NCBI GenBank assembly: GCA_025360585.1
Contig: JANYBW010000093.1
Coordinates: 1-32,365 of the forward strand
Direction of reading: 5' to 3'
DNA: 32,365 bases
Source of the DNA: Actinomycetes bacterium
GTDB lineage: Bacteria; Actinomycetota; Acidimicrobiia; IMCC26256; PALSA-610
A program made the translations under genes and the position numbers. Under the pieces are notes generated by a model. The model made no database searches. It saw only the letters and a program-made list of their open reading frames with translations, and had not been told where the DNA came from. Position 1 is the first letter of the stretch; each line of letters opens with the position of its first letter. This document shows positions 8,526-16,743 of the stretch, in pieces.

Positions 8526-9392
8526 GTGTTCGCAACGCTCGTGAAGTTGGCTCGACCGAAACAGTGGGCAAAAAATGTGCTGGTCTTCGCGGCTCCTGGT
8601 GCTGCGGGCGTATTGACCCACGGTGCGCCGTTGCTGCGAACGCTTGCGGCGTTTGTAGCTTTTTGTTTCGCAGCCACAGGCACCTACGCATGGAACGATG
8701 CGCTCGATGTAGAAGCCGATCGAGCGCATCCGACCAAGTGCAATCGGCCGATCGCAACGGGTGCAATTTCGGTACCGGCCGCGCAACTCTTCGGCAACGT
8801 GTGTCTGGCGCTCGCAATCGTGATCGGGTTCCTCGTGAATACGAATCTCGGAGTGACGATCGCGGTGTATGTCGCGTTGACCTTGGCCTACACCGTTCGT
8901 TTGAAGCACGAGCTGGTTCTGGATTTAGTGGCAGTTGCAGCAGGCTTTGTACTTCGCACCGTTGCGGGCGGCGCGGCTGCCGAGGTGCGGATCTCCACTT
9001 GGTTCCTTATCGTTGCGGGGGCTGGCTCACTGTTCATCGTGACGGGTAAGCGTGGTGCAGAGGTCGCGCTCCTCGGAGCCGAAGCCGGGGGCCACCGAAA
9101 AACGCTATCGGGATATTCGAACAGCTACTTGTTGTACGTCCGGGCAGTTTCTTCGACGGTCGCGGTGCTCGGATATTGCCTCTGGGCGTTTCAGTACTCA
9201 CACCAAGCTGGCAAGGCTTCATGGTTTGAGATCTCGATTGTGCCGTTTGTCATCGCGATCTTGCGTTACGCGCTGTTGCTGGATCAGGGCGAAGGTGGCG
9301 CGCCCGAAGATGTGCTGCTCGAAGATCCGGTGTTGCTGATCGCAGGTATTGCCTGGATTGCAATATTCGCCGGGGCGGTTTATCTCACATGA
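8526..9392 (+). CDS. ubiA: Decaprenyl-phosphate phosphoribosyltransferase (UbiA superfamily)
   Basis: A 288-residue polytopic prenyltransferase. The first Asp-rich motif is NDALDVEADRAHPTKCNRP (N57, D58, D61, D65), as in mycobacterial Rv3806c, and a second lies near DLVAVAAGFVLRT. In mycobacteria this enzyme transfers 5-phosphoribose from PRPP to decaprenyl phosphate, the first committed step toward decaprenyl-phosphoryl-arabinose. Assignment rests on the motif and on the next two genes, which encode the following epimerase steps. The exact start is uncertain: GTG 8526 avoids overlap with the helicase and leaves a short N-terminus before LARPKQWAKN. GTG 8541 and TTG 8466 are alternatives. Its TGA overlaps the dprE1 ATG by 4 nt, so the two are translationally coupled. 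Confidence 0.85.
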   Translation: MFATLVKLARPKQWAKNVLVFAAPGAAGVLTHGAPLLRTLAAFVAFCFAATGTYAWNDALDVEADRAHPTKCNRPIATGAISVPAAQLFGNVCLALAIVIGFLVNTNLGVTIAVYVALTLAYTVRLKHELVLDLVAVAAGFVLRTVAGGAAAEVRISTWFLIVAGAGSLFIVTGKRGAEVALLGAEAGGHRKTLSGYSNSYLLYVRAVSSTVAVLGYCLWAFQYSHQAGKASWFEISIVPFVIAILRYALLLDQGEGGAPEDVLLEDPVLLIAGIAWIAIFAGAVYLT

Positions 9393-10750
9393 CGCAACCG
9401 CTTCGCCGTACGGCCACGATGTCGGGGTGGGGCGGCACCGCTGCATCGACTGCAACAGCAGTCGAACCCGATTCTGTCGAGCAGATTCCTGCGATACTCA
9501 AAGAGTCCGCGACTCACCGCGGAGTGATTGCGCGCGGCCTCGCTCGGAGCTACGGCGACGCAGCCCAGAACGCGGGCGGCGCAGTGGTGACCACTGATGC
9601 CTTGGATCGAATTTTGCAATTCGACGCCCAGAGCGCAACGATTCGCGTGCAACCGGGGGTGAGCCTCGAACGGCTTCTCCAATTTTTGGTGCCCCGCGGA
9701 TTCTTCCCAACGGTAATTCCGGGCACCGCGAGCGTCACGGTTGGTGGAGCGATTGCTTCGGATATCCACGGCAAGTTTCGCCATGGTTCGTTTTGTGACT
9801 ATGTCGAAACTGCAACGCTGGTGACACCATCGCGTGGTGCGATCGAAATCAGCGCGACTCAGAATCCTGATGCGTTTTGGGCAACCGCGGGGGGCATGGG
9901 CCTCACTGGGATCGTGACTGAAGCGACGTTGCGTTTGCATCCGATCGCAACCGCACTCATGCGCGTCGACACGACACGTTGCGCGGATGTTGATGCTTGT
10001 ATGGAAGCGATGGTCGACGATTCATTAGGTGAGCGCTACAGCGTTGCGTGGATCGATTGTACGGCGTCGGGGAAATCGTTAGGGCGCTCCGTGTTGGAGC
10101 GCGGTGAACACGCGCCGCTCGATGAGATCCCCGCGAACCGGCAACCCGATCCGTTGCGTTACGGCCACGGAATGAGCGTGCCGGGCCCACCCTGGGCCCC
10201 GAGTGGGCTGCTGAATCCGTTGTCGGTGAAGGCATTCAACGAGCTGTGGTTCCGCAAGACTCCTCGGCACCCTCATCGCGGATACGTCAGTATTCCTGGG
10301 TTTTTTCACCCGTTGGATCTCGTGCGGGGCTGGAATCGTATTTACGGCAAGCACGGATTTGTGCAGTATCAATTTGTGGTTCCGTATGGTCAAGAACGGG
10401 TTGTCCGCTCGATATTGGAACAACTCGCCCAACACCGCTGTGCCTCGTTCCTGGCCGTGCTCAAGCGATTCGAAACCCAAAACGACGGCATGTTGTCGTT
10501 TCCGATGCCCGGCTGGACGCTCGCACTCGATATTCCTGTCGCGCGGTCCGGTCTGAACACAATTTTGGATTCGTTCGACGAAATGGTCATGCAAGCTGGT
10601 GGTCGTGTGTATCTCGCTAAAGATGCGCGGGTTGATCCGCAGCGACTCCGCGTGATGTATCCGAAGTTAGAGCGGTGGGAATCGATTCGGGGCGAACTCG
10701 ATGCGAATCGAACGATGCGCAGCGATTTGGCGCGCCGGTTGGGATTGTGA
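9389..10750 (+). CDS. dprE1: Decaprenylphosphoryl-beta-D-ribose 2'-oxidase DprE1
   Basis: A 453-residue FAD enzyme of the vanillyl-alcohol oxidase type. With DprE2 it epimerises decaprenylphosphoryl ribose to arabinose by oxidising the 2'-hydroxyl. It has RGLARSYGDAAQNAGG, the FAD-binding IPGTASVTVGGAIASDIHGK, WATAGGMGLTGIV and the C-terminal AKDAR lysine (K411, matching K418 of the mycobacterial enzyme). From remembered family sequence, the benzothiazinone-reactive cysteine C387 in GWNICVDFP aligns with A379 (GCA, 10523-10525) in GWTLALDIP, so covalent inactivation through that cysteine should be impossible. The length is close to mycobacterial DprE1 (461). The ATG overlaps the ubiA stop, and dprE2 follows within 46 bases. 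Confidence 0.92.
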   Translation: MTQPLRRTATMSGWGGTAASTATAVEPDSVEQIPAILKESATHRGVIARGLARSYGDAAQNAGGAVVTTDALDRILQFDAQSATIRVQPGVSLERLLQFLVPRGFFPTVIPGTASVTVGGAIASDIHGKFRHGSFCDYVETATLVTPSRGAIEISATQNPDAFWATAGGMGLTGIVTEATLRLHPIATALMRVDTTRCADVDACMEAMVDDSLGERYSVAWIDCTASGKSLGRSVLERGEHAPLDEIPANRQPDPLRYGHGMSVPGPPWAPSGLLNPLSVKAFNELWFRKTPRHPHRGYVSIPGFFHPLDLVRGWNRIYGKHGFVQYQFVVPYGQERVVRSILEQLAQHRCASFLAVLKRFETQNDGMLSFPMPGWTLALDIPVARSGLNTILDSFDEMVMQAGGRVYLAKDARVDPQRLRVMYPKLERWESIRGELDANRTMRSDLARRLGL

Positions 10751-10783
10751 CGAATATGAGTCGTACCCGTTTGATGACTGCTC

Positions 10784-10789
10784 AAGGAG
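10784..10789 (+). promoter_or_regulatory. Ribosome binding site that fixes the dprE2 start
   Basis: AAGGAG lies 6 bases before ATG 10796 but directly abuts the earlier in-frame ATG 10790. The spacing therefore favours 10796, which also gives the family-like N-terminus MRDALGDVQSV. It is one of the few strong Shine-Dalgarno sequences in the window. Confidence 0.8.
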
Positions 10790-10795
10790 ATGTTG

Positions 10796-11554
10796 ATGCG
10801 CGACGCGCTTGGTGATGTGCAATCCGTATTGGTACTCGGCGGTCGTTCCGAGATCGCGTTAGCAACCGTGCAGCTGATGAGTGCGCAGCGGGTGCAGCGT
10901 GTTGTGCTTGCGGTACGCGATGTCGCCAGCGCTGCGGCCGATGCCGAGGCCTTGCGATCAAACGGTTGTGCAGTGGACGTGGTGGCGTTCGATGCGACGG
11001 CTTCGGCGGAAGTTCACGCCGAGTTCGTACGCACTGTGTGCGAGCACACGGACATCGATTTGGTGATTCTGGCGTTCGGCATTGTCGGCGACCAAACCGT
11101 TGCGGACGATGATGTAGTGCACACCCTCGACATTCTTAAGACCAATTTCACCGGTGCGGTGTCAGTGCTGGTTCCGGTTGCTGAGCGTTTGGCGCGCCAG
11201 GGTCACGGAACCATCGCGGTGATTTCGTCGGTCGCTGCGATGCGCCCGCGGCGTGCGAACTTTGTGTATTCCGCGAGTAAAGCAGGCCTCGATGCTTACG
11301 CGAGCGGGCTGTGCGATGCGTACGCAGGCACGGGCGTGCACGTCATGACTGTCCGCCCCGGATTTGTGCATACGCGCATGACCGAGGGGATGAAGCCCGC
11401 GCCGTTCGCAACCAACGTTGGTGTGGTGGCCGAAGCGATCGTGGACGGGATCCGTCGGAAGCGCAATATCGTCTACGCCCCGAATATCTTGAGATTCGTG
11501 ATGCCAATTTTGCAGAACGTGCCGCGCGTGGTGTGGCGCAAGCTTGGCGCGTAG
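10796..11554 (+). CDS. dprE2: Decaprenylphosphoryl-2-keto-ribose reductase DprE2 (SDR family)
   Basis: A 252-residue short-chain dehydrogenase. It reduces the 2-keto intermediate made by DprE1 to decaprenylphosphoryl-arabinose, the donor for cell-wall arabinan. The nucleotide-binding segment is SVLVLGGRSEIALA (glycine motif at 15-21). The active-site Ser is in VISSVAAMRPRRANF, and the Tyr and Lys are Y158 and K162 in YSASKAGLD. The pattern RRANFVY-S-KAGLD and a C-terminal RFVMPILQNVPRVVWRKL match mycobacterial DprE2 closely. It is the third gene of the ubiA-dprE1-dprE2 operon. Arabinosyltransferases are not in the window, so the final acceptor cannot be judged from here. Confidence 0.9.
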   Translation: MRDALGDVQSVLVLGGRSEIALATVQLMSAQRVQRVVLAVRDVASAAADAEALRSNGCAVDVVAFDATASAEVHAEFVRTVCEHTDIDLVILAFGIVGDQTVADDDVVHTLDILKTNFTGAVSVLVPVAERLARQGHGTIAVISSVAAMRPRRANFVYSASKAGLDAYASGLCDAYAGTGVHVMTVRPGFVHTRMTEGMKPAPFATNVGVVAEAIVDGIRRKRNIVYAPNILRFVMPILQNVPRVVWRKLGA

Positions 11555-11555
11555 G

Positions 11556-11568
11556 GGCGCGGTGCGCC
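11556..11568. terminator. Short GC hairpin between dprE2 and the crotonase gene
   Basis: GGCGC-GGT-GCGCC forms a perfect 5-bp stem with a 3-base loop, just after the dprE2 stop and before the stop of the convergent gene. The run that follows (GTAAAATT) is a poor U-tract, so intrinsic termination would be weak. Confidence 0.25.
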
Positions 11569-11581
11569 GCGTAAAATTGGG

Positions 11582-12400
11582 TTAGCGCCCAGTGAACTTG
11601 GGTGGGCGCTGTTCAACAAACGAAGCCATGCCTTCTTGGAAATCCTCGCTCGCCATCAGCGGCGCGAGTTGCAAGAGCACATGATCTGAGTGTGCTGTAA
11701 ACGATTCTGAAAGTCCGTGCCGATAGAGGCGTTTCATGGCACGAATCGCAAGCGGCGCATTGGCCGCGATTTCGCTAGCCCACTCCATCGCGAGCGCGAG
11801 TGCGTCGTCGGAGACTGCGTTCACTAACCCTTGCTCGAGCGCAGCCGCGCCACTGAGGTCGCGGCCCAGAAAGCCAATTTCGGCAGCTTTGGCCCAACCG
11901 ACCAGTCGGGTGAGGTACCAGGTGCCGCCGCTTTCGGGAACGATTCCGCGTTTGGCGAAACCGGGCACGATTTTGGCGTCGCGATGAGCGATACGTATAT
12001 CGCATCCGAGTGCGAGATCGAACCCGTATCCCGCGCAGCCGCCATTGATTGCCGCAATGATCGGAGTATCTATTTCGTGCAACACGACAGTCGGAAGATC
12101 GCGATTATTGGGTGTAAACGATGCGTTTTCGGAGGGTGAAATTTTTCCGCCGCCACCGATACCGATACCAGCCATCGCGTCTTTGATATCGAGGCCGGCA
12201 CAAAAACCAGCACCAGCACCAGTCAACACAATGCAACGTACCGAGCCGTCGCGGTCTGCACGATTGAGTGCTTCCGCGAGCTCACTCAGCATCCGCCCAG
12301 AGATGGCGTTACGGCGATGCGGCCGGTTCAAGGTCAACGTCGCGATGTGATTGGCGACGCTATACAGGACTTCTGGTTCGCGGGGCGGTGAGTCGCTCAT
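11582..12400 (-). CDS. Enoyl-CoA hydratase/isomerase family protein
   Basis: A 272-residue crotonase-fold protein. The oxyanion-hole strands are visible (FCAGLDIKD near 67-74 and INGGCAGYGFDLALGCD near 119-134). Aligned by eye to rat mitochondrial hydratase, its two catalytic glutamates (E144, E164) correspond here to D128 and F148, so a normal hydratase mechanism is unlikely. A glutamate is instead present at E156 in VPESGGTWYL, the position used by isomerase-type members such as PaaG. A Gly-rich insertion (GIGIGGGG) sits after the first oxyanion strand. The start is ATG 12400, with GAGGA 6 bases upstream inside the end of the carboxypeptidase gene, 2 bases after its stop, implying coupling. 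The substrate is unknown. Confidence 0.82.
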   Translation of the reverse strand: MSDSPPREPEVLYSVANHIATLTLNRPHRRNAISGRMLSELAEALNRADRDGSVRCIVLTGAGAGFCAGLDIKDAMAGIGIGGGGKISPSENASFTPNNRDLPTVVLHEIDTPIIAAINGGCAGYGFDLALGCDIRIAHRDAKIVPGFAKRGIVPESGGTWYLTRLVGWAKAAEIGFLGRDLSGAAALEQGLVNAVSDDALALAMEWASEIAANAPLAIRAMKRLYRHGLSESFTAHSDHVLLQLAPLMASEDFQEGMASFVEQRPPKFTGR

Positions 12401-12402
12401 CG

Positions 12403-13770
12403 TCAATCCTCGCCGTCGGGCTTACGCACTTTCACGTTGCTGGCCACGGGAGGACCCGTACGCATTCCGGGCCGATAGCGACCATCCACAACTGGCAGGG
12501 ATCCTCGCCGCAATGCGGCTTGCATCGATCGTTGACGAGCTCTGCGCCGCGCCTTTTGACGCTTGACCTGTTCGCGGCGCACAATGAATGCTCCCGAGAG
12601 CGCCGCGAGGATCACCAAGACTGCGACAGTGCCGCTGCTGCCGCTGTCCGCCGATTTCGCGACGGTGGTCTTGGTCTGCGCGGTTGCCTTCGCTCCTGAG
12701 TCCTTACTCGACTTCACAGCTGCAGTGGTGGTGCTGGCGGCTTGGTAGCGCGTCGGTTTCGTGGTGGGCGCCGCGGCAGTCGCGAACGCTGGACGTACGG
12801 CCAAGGTGAGGAAATCGCGTTGTGCGGCCATGCGCTGGGACAACGATTGGTACCTCACCGCGGGGACGCGCTCGCCATTGCCGGGACTGCCGAGTGCGGT
12901 CGCGAAGCCACGGTCGAGGAACTGTTGCGCCCAACCGAACTTGTCCGTGGTGTTCATCACGACCGCGATGATGGTGCGGCCGTTGCGGGTTGCGGTAGCC
13001 GCGAGCGTGCCGCCGGCGAGTTTCGTTTGGCCAGTCTTAAAGCCGTTCGCGCCCGTGTATGCACGCGTGAGGCCAGCGAGCAAAAAATTGTGGTTCTTCG
13101 TGGCGTGTTTGATTCCAGCCGGATCGGTGAAGTCGTATTTCGCCAGCGCGGCCCAACGCTTGATCATGGGTACCGAGCGTGCATTGCGAACTGCGATGGC
13201 CATATCGAACGCGCTGATCATGGGCCCGCCGCCGATCGACGTGGAGTCGTCGAGGCCAGCCGGATCGTTGAACGTACTTTCGTTCATGCCGATGCGCCGT
13301 GCTGTTTTGGTGGCGGCCGCTCCGAAGTCGCTCAGGTTCGGGGTGATCGCGGATCCGACGCTGTAAGCCGCGTCGTTGGCAGAAATGACCATCATCTGGC
13401 CGATCACTGAATCCAGTGACCAAGTTTGGCCGAGCGCCATTCCCGAAACGTCGGTGTTTTGGCCGGCGTGGTCAACGGCCGATTGGGTCACCGTAATTTG
13501 CGCCGCGTTTTCAAAGTGATCCAAGGCAGTCAACGCGGTGATGACCTTTGCCATCGATGCGCTGTGATGCGGAGTGTGGATGTCTTTGCCATCAAGGACA
13601 TTGCCAGTACCGGCATCGACGATGATCCACGCCTGCGGTTCTGGGCTAGCGGGCGTGCCGGTGGCCGGGGCGGCCTCTACGGTCGGTGCGGTGAATACCG
13701 TCGCAGCGGTAGCAACGGCAACCATGATGGCAGCGACGACCCCGCGGCGTCGGTTCTGAGACAACAGCAT
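12403..13770 (-). CDS. Serine-type D-alanyl-D-alanine carboxypeptidase (PBP5/DacA family)
   Basis: A 455-residue exported penicillin-binding protein that trims the terminal D-Ala from peptidoglycan stem peptides. An N-terminal signal segment (about 10-34, ending in a VEAAPA-like cleavage region) is followed by the S11 peptidase domain. Its motifs are SMAK (S72, K75), SAN (130-132) and KTG (245-247). A Ser/Thr/Lys-rich linker (330-378) leads to a C-terminal membrane helix (about 380-397) and a very basic cytoplasmic tail of about 55 residues (RRARQR and similar). A true TM anchor with a basic tail replaces the amphipathic anchor of enterobacterial DacA, as is common in actinobacteria. The crotonase gene follows after 2 bases. 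Confidence 0.9.
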   Translation of the reverse strand: MLLSQNRRRGVVAAIMVAVATAATVFTAPTVEAAPATGTPASPEPQAWIIVDAGTGNVLDGKDIHTPHHSASMAKVITALTALDHFENAAQITVTQSAVDHAGQNTDVSGMALGQTWSLDSVIGQMMVISANDAAYSVGSAITPNLSDFGAAATKTARRIGMNESTFNDPAGLDDSTSIGGGPMISAFDMAIAVRNARSVPMIKRWAALAKYDFTDPAGIKHATKNHNFLLAGLTRAYTGANGFKTGQTKLAGGTLAATATRNGRTIIAVVMNTTDKFGWAQQFLDRGFATALGSPGNGERVPAVRYQSLSQRMAAQRDFLTLAVRPAFATAAAPTTKPTRYQAASTTTAAVKSSKDSGAKATAQTKTTVAKSADSGSSGTVAVLVILAALSGAFIVRREQVKRQKARRRARQRSMQAALRRGSLPVVDGRYRPGMRTGPPVASNVKVRKPDGED

Positions 13771-13837
13771 GAGTTGGACACGTTAGGCCAAACGCAAAGC
13801 CGATCATCGGCAATGCCGAACGGCGACAAACGATACC

Positions 13838-13873
13838 CGCGAAATGAGGATCGCGAAATGAGGATCGCGAAAT
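13838..13873. repeat. 14-bp tandem repeat (CGCGAAATGAGGAT x2.6)
   Basis: Two exact 14-bp copies (13838-13851 and 13852-13865) and a third partial copy (CGCGAAAT, 13866-13873) lie between the divergent carboxypeptidase and aminotransferase genes. Each full copy contains a GAGG that could mimic a ribosome-binding core. The position, 42 bases before the aminotransferase start, would suit a regulator-binding array or a slippage-prone spacer. I see no named element. Confidence 0.7.
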
Positions 13874-13914
13874 CGATCGGAGTGCTGGCCTGCTGAAGTG
13901 CGAAAATAGCCGCA

Positions 13915-15114
13915 ATGGAACGTATCTCACTCCGTATCGCCGCCATCAAAGAATCCGCGACCCTCGCGGTTGACGCGAAAGCGAAATCTCTACAGGCCGC
14001 GGGCGAACCGGTTATCGGCTTCGGCGCGGGCGAACCCGATTTCCCGACGCCGCCTGAGATCGTTGCCGCGGCGGTTGCTGCGTGCAGCGATCCAAAGTTT
14101 CACCGGTACTCACCCACGCCGGGGCTGCCCGCGCTGCGTGAGGCGATCGCAGCCAAGACATTGCGCGATAGCGGAATCGAAGTATCGCCGGCCAACATTT
14201 TGGTGACCAACGGTGGAAAGCACGCGGTTTACAACACGTTCCAAACGTTGCTGAACCCCGGCGATGAAGTGTTGTTGCCTGCTCCGTACTGGACGACCTA
14301 TCCCGAAGCGATCGAGCTTGGCGGGGGAGTTCCGGTCGTCATTGAGACCACCGAGGCCACAGGGTTTCGGGTCACGATTGATCAGCTGGAAGCCGCACGC
14401 ACACCGCGCACGAAGGTGCTCCTGTTTGTTTCGCCATCGAATCCGAGCGGCGCGGTGTATCCCCGCGGCGAGGTTGAAGCGATCGGACGCTGGGCCGTCG
14501 AGCACGGCGTTTGGGTCGTCACCGATGAGATCTATGAACACCTCACCTTCGGCAGCCACGAGTTCACATCGTTGCCGGCGGTCGTCCCCGAAATCATGGA
14601 TCGCTGCGTGATCGTGAACGGTGTAGCGAAGACTTACGCGATGACCGGCTGGCGAGTCGGTTGGATGATTGCGCCCACGGATGTGATCAAGGCCGCTGGC
14701 AATTTGCAGTCGCATTCCACGAGCAACGTTTCGAACGTCGCTCAAGTTGCCGCGCTTGCAGCAGTGAGTGGCGATCTGTCCGCGGTGCGGATGATGCGAT
14801 CCGCGTTCGCTCGCCGCGGCGAGTTGATGCACACGATGCTGTCGAAGATCCCAGGAGTCACGTGTATGGAACCGCAGGGAGCGTTCTACTGTTTCCCCGG
14901 TTTTCAAGGAGTTTTCGGCAAGACGATCAACGGTCGCGTGATCAACAATACGTTGGAGCTGTGCGAAATCCTGCTCGATGTTGCCAAAGTCGCGCTCGTT
15001 CCGGGCGAGGCCTTCGGCGCTCCAGGCTATTGCCGGTTGTCGTTCGCGCTCGGCGACGACGATCTAGTTGTTGGTATACAACGCATCGCGGATCTCTTGG
15101 GTGCTGTGCAGTGA
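13915..15114 (+). CDS. aspC: Class I PLP aminotransferase, aspartate aminotransferase type
   Basis: A 399-residue fold-type I aminotransferase of the bacterial Ib aspartate aminotransferase group. The N-terminal [11 protein letters not shown] contacts substrate. N176 lies in SPSNPSG, D204 and Y207 in VVTDEIYEH, the Schiff-base lysine is K239 in [16 protein letters not shown], and the C-terminal carboxylate-binding Arg is in GYCRLSFAL. It interconverts aspartate and oxaloacetate using 2-oxoglutarate/glutamate, though this group also accepts aromatic substrates. Its stop overlaps the GTG of serA by 4 nt, so the two are translated together. This raises the alternative that it serves as the transaminase for phosphohydroxypyruvate or a related keto acid in serine synthesis. 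ATG 13915 has no obvious Shine-Dalgarno. Confidence 0.87.
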   Translation: MERISLRIAAIKESATLAVDAKAKSLQAAGEPVIGFGAGEPDFPTPPEIVAAAVAACSDPKFHRYSPTPGLPALREAIAAKTLRDSGIEVSPANILVTNGGKHAVYNTFQTLLNPGDEVLLPAPYWTTYPEAIELGGGVPVVIETTEATGFRVTIDQLEAARTPRTKVLLFVSPSNPSGAVYPRGEVEAIGRWAVEHGVWVVTDEIYEHLTFGSHEFTSLPAVVPEIMDRCVIVNGVAKTYAMTGWRVGWMIAPTDVIKAAGNLQSHSTSNVSNVAQVAALAAVSGDLSAVRMMRSAFARRGELMHTMLSKIPGVTCMEPQGAFYCFPGFQGVFGKTINGRVINNTLELCEILLDVAKVALVPGEAFGAPGYCRLSFALGDDDLVVGIQRIADLLGAVQ

Positions 15115-16694
15115 CCCGCGTACTGGTCACCGAAGAAATCGCGAACAACGGTCTCGATCAACTTCGAGCCGCGGGCTTCGAAGTTGATGTGCAGCTCGGA
15201 TTGTCGGCGGCTGATCTGTTGACAGCGGTCAAGGGCGCGCACGCGCTCATTATTCGTTCGGCGACCGAAGTTGATGCCGCGACGTTGGCGGCAGGCTCGG
15301 ACTTGATTGCGGTTGGGCGCGCAGGTATCGGCCTGGACAACGTGGACGTTGCTGAGGCAACGAAGCGTGGCGTCATGGTGATCAATGCGCCGACATCGAA
15401 CATCTTGTCGACGGCTGAACACACCATGGCCATGTTGCTCGCTAGCGCTCGCAACGTTGCTCAAGCCCACCGCGATCTCACCGACGGAAAGTGGAACCGC
15501 AGTAAGTGGGAAGGCGTTGAGCTCTACGGTAAAACGCTCGGTGTGCTGGGTCTCGGTCGGGTCGGGACACTCGTCGCTCAACGGGCGTTGGCCTTTGGCA
15601 TGAACCTTGTCGCGTTCGATCCCTACGTCAGCCCGGACCGTGCTCGCCGCATTGGCGTACGGCTCGCTGACTCGGTTGAGCAACTCATTGCCGAATCGGA
15701 TTTCATCACGATTCATACCGTAAAAACCCCTGAAACTATTGGGCTTTTGGGGGTAGAGTCGCTGAAGTACGCGAAGCCAAACCTGCGGATTGTTAACGTT
15801 GCGCGGGGCGGGATCGTGGATGAGACCGCGTTAGCGGACGCGATTCGCGAAGGTCGTGTTGCTGGCGCAGCACTCGACGTGTTTTCCAAAGAGCCGATGA
15901 CCGAATCGCCGTTATTCGAGCTGCCGAGCGTTGTGGTCACGCCGCACCTTGGCGCTTCGACGGTAGAGGCGCAAGACAAAGCTGGAATCACGATCGCCGA
16001 ACAGCTACTGCTTGCATTGCGCGGCGACTTCGTGCCGTTTGCGGTGAACATCGCCGCCAGCGAGGCCGCTGAAACAGTCCGACCGTTTCTGGCATTGAGC
16101 GAACGACTCGGCCGGTTGTTCACTGGATTGGGAGGGGGGGCTCCGGAAACCTTGGAGATCACCTATGAGGGCGCAATCGCGGATTTCGATTGTCGCGTCC
16201 TCACGTTGTCCGTGCTGCGGGGTGTGCTTGGTCCTGTGGTCGATGAGCCGGTGACCTTCGTCAACGCGCCGCAGCTCGCAGAAGAACGCGGCGTGATGGT
16301 GCGCGAAATCAAATCCGCGAGCGCACAGGACTACGTGAACCTGATCGGCCTACGGGGCACAATTAGGGGTCGGGAGACGCACGTCGCGGGAACGTTGTAC
16401 GGCAAACAAGACGCTTCGCGAATTGTGGGCCTCGATAATCACATCGTGGATCTGCCGCCGTCGGCGCACATGCTGGTGGTCCGAAACGCGGATGTGCCCG
16501 GCATGATCGGAACGGTCGCGACGATTCTGGGCACAGCTGGGGTCAACATCGCGGACATGGATGTGGGCCGCAGCCCGTCGGGCGAAGCCGCGATGATGGC
16601 AATCTCGACTGGCGATGCAGTTCCCGCAGCGGTCGTGGAATCGATCCGAGCCTGTGCGGGCGTGATCGACGCCAAAGCCATCGAACTCAGCTAG
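15111..16694 (+). CDS. serA: D-3-phosphoglycerate dehydrogenase (long form, ACT domain)
   Basis: A 527-residue type I phosphoglycerate dehydrogenase, which makes 3-phosphohydroxypyruvate, the first step of serine synthesis. Its NAD motif is GLGRVG (147-152). The catalytic R232 (VARGG), E261 (SKEP) and H279 (TPHLG) are all present. An intervening allosteric substrate-binding domain (about 315-450) and a C-terminal ACT domain (starting near [15 protein letters not shown]) give the actinobacterial long form, as in M. tuberculosis, where serine feedback acts through the ACT domain. The start is GTG 15111, overlapping the aspC TGA. An open frame extends 450 bases further upstream inside aspC, but that is not supported by family length. 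Confidence 0.93.
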   Translation: MTRVLVTEEIANNGLDQLRAAGFEVDVQLGLSAADLLTAVKGAHALIIRSATEVDAATLAAGSDLIAVGRAGIGLDNVDVAEATKRGVMVINAPTSNILSTAEHTMAMLLASARNVAQAHRDLTDGKWNRSKWEGVELYGKTLGVLGLGRVGTLVAQRALAFGMNLVAFDPYVSPDRARRIGVRLADSVEQLIAESDFITIHTVKTPETIGLLGVESLKYAKPNLRIVNVARGGIVDETALADAIREGRVAGAALDVFSKEPMTESPLFELPSVVVTPHLGASTVEAQDKAGITIAEQLLLALRGDFVPFAVNIAASEAAETVRPFLALSERLGRLFTGLGGGAPETLEITYEGAIADFDCRVLTLSVLRGVLGPVVDEPVTFVNAPQLAEERGVMVREIKSASAQDYVNLIGLRGTIRGRETHVAGTLYGKQDASRIVGLDNHIVDLPPSAHMLVVRNADVPGMIGTVATILGTAGVNIADMDVGRSPSGEAAMMAISTGDAVPAAVVESIRACAGVIDAKAIELS

Positions 16695-16701
16695 AAGCAC
16701 T

Positions 16702-16743
16702 CAGCCAGGCGCGCCCAGCCACGCGCGCCCAGCCAAGCGCTAT
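16702..16743. repeat. 14-bp tandem repeat (CAGCCANGCGCGCC x3)
   Basis: Copies start at 16702, 16716 and 16730. The first two differ at one base; the third is partial and runs into the leuD stop codon (CTA at 16740-16742). The block fills the junction between the convergent serA and leuD genes and has no T-tract. Confidence 0.65.

Noticed and set aside
14661-15110. 450-base upstream extension of the serA frame
   Set aside because: It overlaps the catalytic half of the aminotransferase in another frame; the GTGA overlap at 15111 gives the normal SerA N-terminus.
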